15,390 nt of DNA from DASVBJ01 sp036375895 (GTDB taxonomy: Bacteria; Actinomycetota; Actinomycetes; JACCUZ01): assembly GCA_036375895.1 (NCBI GenBank), contig DASVBJ010000306.1, positions 1-15,390 of the forward strand. The letters run 5' to 3'. Below the pieces are notes generated by a model. That model saw only the letters and a program-made list of their open reading frames with translations. It did not search any database and was not told the DNA's origin. This document shows positions 13,578-15,390 of the stretch, piece by piece. Position numbers and translations under genes: made by a program. How positions within the stretch are numbered: position 1 is the first letter of the stretch; each line of letters starts with the position of its first letter.

Positions 13578-14670
13578 GGCTCGCCCGTTGCGGCTGGCGC
13601 TGGTGCTCGGCACCAGCGCGGGCGGGGTGGGGCGGCACGTCGCCGCGCTCGCCGAAGGCCTCGCCGGCGCCGGCCACGACGTGCTCGTCTGCGGGCCGGC
13701 GGCGACGGCGGAGACCTTCGGCTTCGCGGCGGCCGGGGCGCGGTTCGTGCCGGTCGAGGTGACCGACCGGCCCCGCCCGGTCGGGGACCTGCGCGCGGTC
13801 GCCCGGCTGCGGAGCCTGCTCCGCGGCGCCGACGTCGTGCACGCCCACGGGCTGCGGGCCGGCGGCCTGGCCGTGCTGGCGGTGCGCTCGCTCGGCCGGG
13901 CCCGCCCGCGGCTCGTCGTGACGCTGCACAACGCGTTGCTGGCCCGCGGCTCGGTCGCGCTCGCCTACGGCGTGCTCGAACGGGTCGTGGCGCGCGGGGC
14001 GGACGACGTGCTCGGCGTGTCGGCCGACCTCGAGGAGCGGATGAGGTCGCTCGGCGCCGCGCGGGTCGGGCACGCGGTGGTGCCGGCGCCGGTGGGTGCC
14101 CCTGCCCGCCGTACGCCCGAGCAGGTGCGCGCCGACCTCGGGGTCGCCGGCCCGCTCGTGGTCACCGTCGCGCGGCTGGCCGAGCAGAAGGGGCTGCCGC
14201 TGCTGCTCGACGCGGCGGCCCTGCTCGCCGGGCGGACGCCCGCGCCGGTGTTCGTCGTGGCGGGCGACGGCCCGCTCGAGGCCTCGTTGCGGGCGAGGAT
14301 CGACGCCGAGTCGCTGCCGGTGCGGCTGCTCGGCCGACGCTCCGACGTGGCCGAGCTGTTCGCCGCCGCCGACGTGGCGACCTGCCCCAGCGTGTGGGAG
14401 GGCCAGCCGCTCGTCGTACAGGAGGCCCTGCGGGCCGGCGCCCCGCTCGTGGCCACCGCGGTCGGCGGCGTCCCGGAGATGGTCGGCGACGCGGCGGTGC
14501 TGGTGCCGTACGGCGACCCGGCTGCGCTGGCCGCCGCGGTGGGCCGGCTGCTCGACGACCCGGCCGAGCGCGCCCGGCTCTCGGCGGCGGCCCGGGAACG
14601 GGCGGCGTCCTTCCCGGACGACGCGGCGGCGGTGGCCGCGGCACTCGCGGTCTACCGGGCGCGCGGCTGA
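13570..14670 (+). CDS. GT4 family glycosyltransferase
   Basis: This 366-residue GT-B glycosyltransferase has an N-terminal acceptor domain with the glycine loop GTSAGGVGRHVAALAEGL (14-31) and VVHAHGLRAG. The C-terminal donor domain has VTVARLAEQKGLPLLLDAA, VVAGDGPLEASLRARI and the E-x7-E motif in VWEGQPLVVQEAL (Glu277, Glu285), then AVGGVPEMVGDAAVLVP. Enzymes of this type are retaining and use nucleotide-sugar donors. There is no membrane span, so it would act on the inner face of the membrane on a lipid-linked acceptor. Its GTG start is 8 bases inside the flippase gene, so translation is coupled. It is the last gene of the train; pyrG follows after 158 bases with its own promoter. Confidence 0.9.
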   Translation: MAEARPLRLALVLGTSAGGVGRHVAALAEGLAGAGHDVLVCGPAATAETFGFAAAGARFVPVEVTDRPRPVGDLRAVARLRSLLRGADVVHAHGLRAGGLAVLAVRSLGRARPRLVVTLHNALLARGSVALAYGVLERVVARGADDVLGVSADLEERMRSLGAARVGHAVVPAPVGAPARRTPEQVRADLGVAGPLVVTVARLAEQKGLPLLLDAAALLAGRTPAPVFVVAGDGPLEASLRARIDAESLPVRLLGRRSDVAELFAAADVATCPSVWEGQPLVVQEALRAGAPLVATAVGGVPEMVGDAAVLVPYGDPAALAAAVGRLLDDPAERARLSAAARERAASFPDDAAAVAAALAVYRARG

Positions 14671-14705
14671 CGCTCGAGCCAAGATCAACTGGACGCCAGG
14701 TCACC

Positions 14706-14737
14706 GGACACGCCGCACGACTGGTGTGTCGGCGTCC
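14706..14737 (+). terminator. GC-rich hairpin after the GT4 gene, possible terminator
   Basis: GGAC-AC-GCCG (14706-14715) pairs with CGGCGTCC (14730-14737), leaving a two-base bulge and a 14-base loop. It lies between the last gene of the train and the pyrG promoter, where a terminator would be expected. There is no T-tract, as is common in actinobacteria, so the call is tentative. Confidence 0.3.
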
Positions 14738-14739
14738 AC

Positions 14740-14768
14740 TTGGGCGTCGGGGGCGGGGCGGCTGATAT
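14740..14768 (+). promoter_or_regulatory. Candidate pyrG promoter (TTGGGC-N17-TGATAT)
   Basis: TTGGGC (14740-14745) and TGATAT (14763-14768) are 17 bases apart, a good spacing for a housekeeping sigma factor; TATCCT (14766-14771) is an overlapping alternative -10. Transcription would start near 14775, giving a leader of about 55 bases before the TTG start of pyrG. This is one of the few AT-containing spots in a very GC-rich stretch. Confidence 0.5.
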
Positions 14769-14776
14769 CCTCGAAG

Positions 14777-14822
14777 CCCGTGGACAGGCTGGCCTCACCA
14801 GTCGCACATCTAGCCACGGGAG
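14777..14822 (+). promoter_or_regulatory. pyrG leader that can pair with its own ribosome binding site
   Basis: CCCGTGG (14777-14783) is perfectly complementary to CCACGGG (14814-14820). A smaller hairpin, CTGG (14789-14792) with CCAG (14798-14801), lies inside. The 3' arm contains the first three bases of GGGAG (14818-14822), the ribosome binding site of pyrG 6 bases before its TTG start. Folding would partly hide the site, and the 5' arm lies at about the expected transcript start. It may be a translational control element; the ligand or factor is unknown. Confidence 0.4.
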
Positions 14823-14828
14823 CCCCCA

Positions 14829-15390
14829 TTGGCCGCGTCGCAGACGACCAAGCACATCTTCGTGACCGGGGGCGTCGCGTCCTCGATCGGCAAGGGTCTG
14901 ACGGCCTCGGGGCTCGGTCACCTGCTCCGCGCGCGCGGGCTGCGCGTCACGATGCAGAAGCTCGACCCCTACCTCAACGTCGACCCCGGGACGATGAACC
15001 CGTTCCAGCACGGCGAGGTGTTCGTCACCGAGGACGGCGCGGAGACCGACCTCGACATCGGCCACTACGAGCGCTTCCTCGACACCGACCTGTCCGGTCG
15101 CGCCAACGTGACCACCGGGCAGGTCTACTCCAGCGTGATCGCCAAGGAACGCCGCGGCGACTACCTCGGTGACACGGTGCAGGTGATCCCGCACATCACC
15201 GACGAGATCAAGGCGCGGGTCCGCGCGCTCTCGGAGTCCGAGCAGGCCGACCTGCAGGTCGTCGAGATCGGCGGGACGGTCGGCGACATCGAGAGCCAGC
15301 CGTTCCTCGAAGCGATCCGCCAGCTTCGACAGGACGTCGGCCGCGAGCACACCCTCTACATCCACCTCACGCTGGTGCCGTTCATCGCCT
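14829..15390 (+). CDS. pyrG: CTP synthase, N-terminal part
   Basis: The first 187 codons are present; the gene runs off the right edge. The enzyme makes CTP from UTP, ATP and glutamine. The synthetase domain is unmistakable: TKHIFVTGGVASSIGKGLTASGLGHLL (7-33) with the P-loop, MQKLDPYLNVDPGTMNPFQHGEVFVTEDGAETDLDIGHYERFL (46-88), then TTGQVYSSVI, GDTVQVIPHITDEIK and VEIGGTVGDIESQPF, whose Glu binds magnesium. The glutaminase domain lies outside the window. The start is TTG, supported by GGGAG 6 bases upstream; TTG is a weak start for an essential gene. M. tuberculosis also has pyrG (Rv1699) directly after the steB homologue, while here three envelope genes intervene. Confidence 0.96.
   Translation, partial: MAASQTTKHIFVTGGVASSIGKGLTASGLGHLLRARGLRVTMQKLDPYLNVDPGTMNPFQHGEVFVTEDGAETDLDIGHYERFLDTDLSGRANVTTGQVYSSVIAKERRGDYLGDTVQVIPHITDEIKARVRALSESEQADLQVVEIGGTVGDIESQPFLEAIRQLRQDVGREHTLYIHLTLVPFIA

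Noticed and set aside
11415..13931. Minus-strand open frame of 838 codons opposite the transferase and flippase genes
   Set aside because: Same cause: low-complexity, repeat-like basic composition, no motif, and the plus strand carries clear membrane protein signatures.
14671..14828. A small gene or RNA gene between the GT4 gene and pyrG
   Set aside because: No open frame with a ribosome binding site and no tRNA-like fold; the stretch is explained by hairpin, promoter and leader.

Overview
The window comes from a high-GC actinobacterium. Codons end almost always in G or C, GTG starts and 1-8 base gene overlaps are common, and two gene neighbourhoods match mycobacteria from memory. Residue patterns and an interspersed repeat of a kind I associate with Nocardioides suggest the Nocardioidaceae or a close relative; that family-level placement is inference.

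Region 1 (1-2550) is a steroid or lipid catabolism locus. A KstR-type operator (1471-1484) lies between two divergent units. Leftward are a tandem DUF35 OB-fold protein and the start of a thiolase-like Ltp protein with no cysteine at the nucleophile position. Rightward is a luciferase-like F420-dependent oxidoreductase. Gene content and divergent order match the M. tuberculosis Rv3520c / Rv3521-Rv3523 region. The linker between the two OB domains is encoded by what looks like an interspersed repeat element read in frame.

Region 2 (2551-4407) holds small accessory genes: a DUF2200 protein on the minus strand, possibly leaderless; an unrecognised 101-residue protein behind a sigma-B-like promoter; an S51 (peptidase E-like) hydrolase; and a single-domain SCP2 sterol carrier on the minus strand.

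Region 3 (4437-14670) is one tightly packed rightward gene train. It begins at a divergent promoter region with a perfect 11-bp inverted repeat. It encodes a coiled-coil protein with a Lys/Ala-rich repeat tail, an acidic low-complexity protein, TlyA (rRNA 2'-O-methyltransferase), NAD kinase, RecN, SteA, SteB/MctB, an atypical MraY/WecA-like transferase, a MurJ-like flippase and a GT4 glycosyltransferase. The tlyA-nadK-recN-steA-steB ... pyrG order is the actinobacterial core order. The transferase, flippase and glycosyltransferase sit between steB and pyrG and have the parts list of a lipid-linked saccharide pathway, placed next to cytokinesis genes. This is the best candidate here for an under-described system.

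Region 4 (14671-15390) holds a separate promoter, a leader that can fold over its own ribosome binding site, and the first 187 codons of pyrG (CTP synthase) with a TTG start. No stretch over 300 bases lacks a gene, and I saw no rRNA, tRNA, CRISPR array, transposase or prophage gene.
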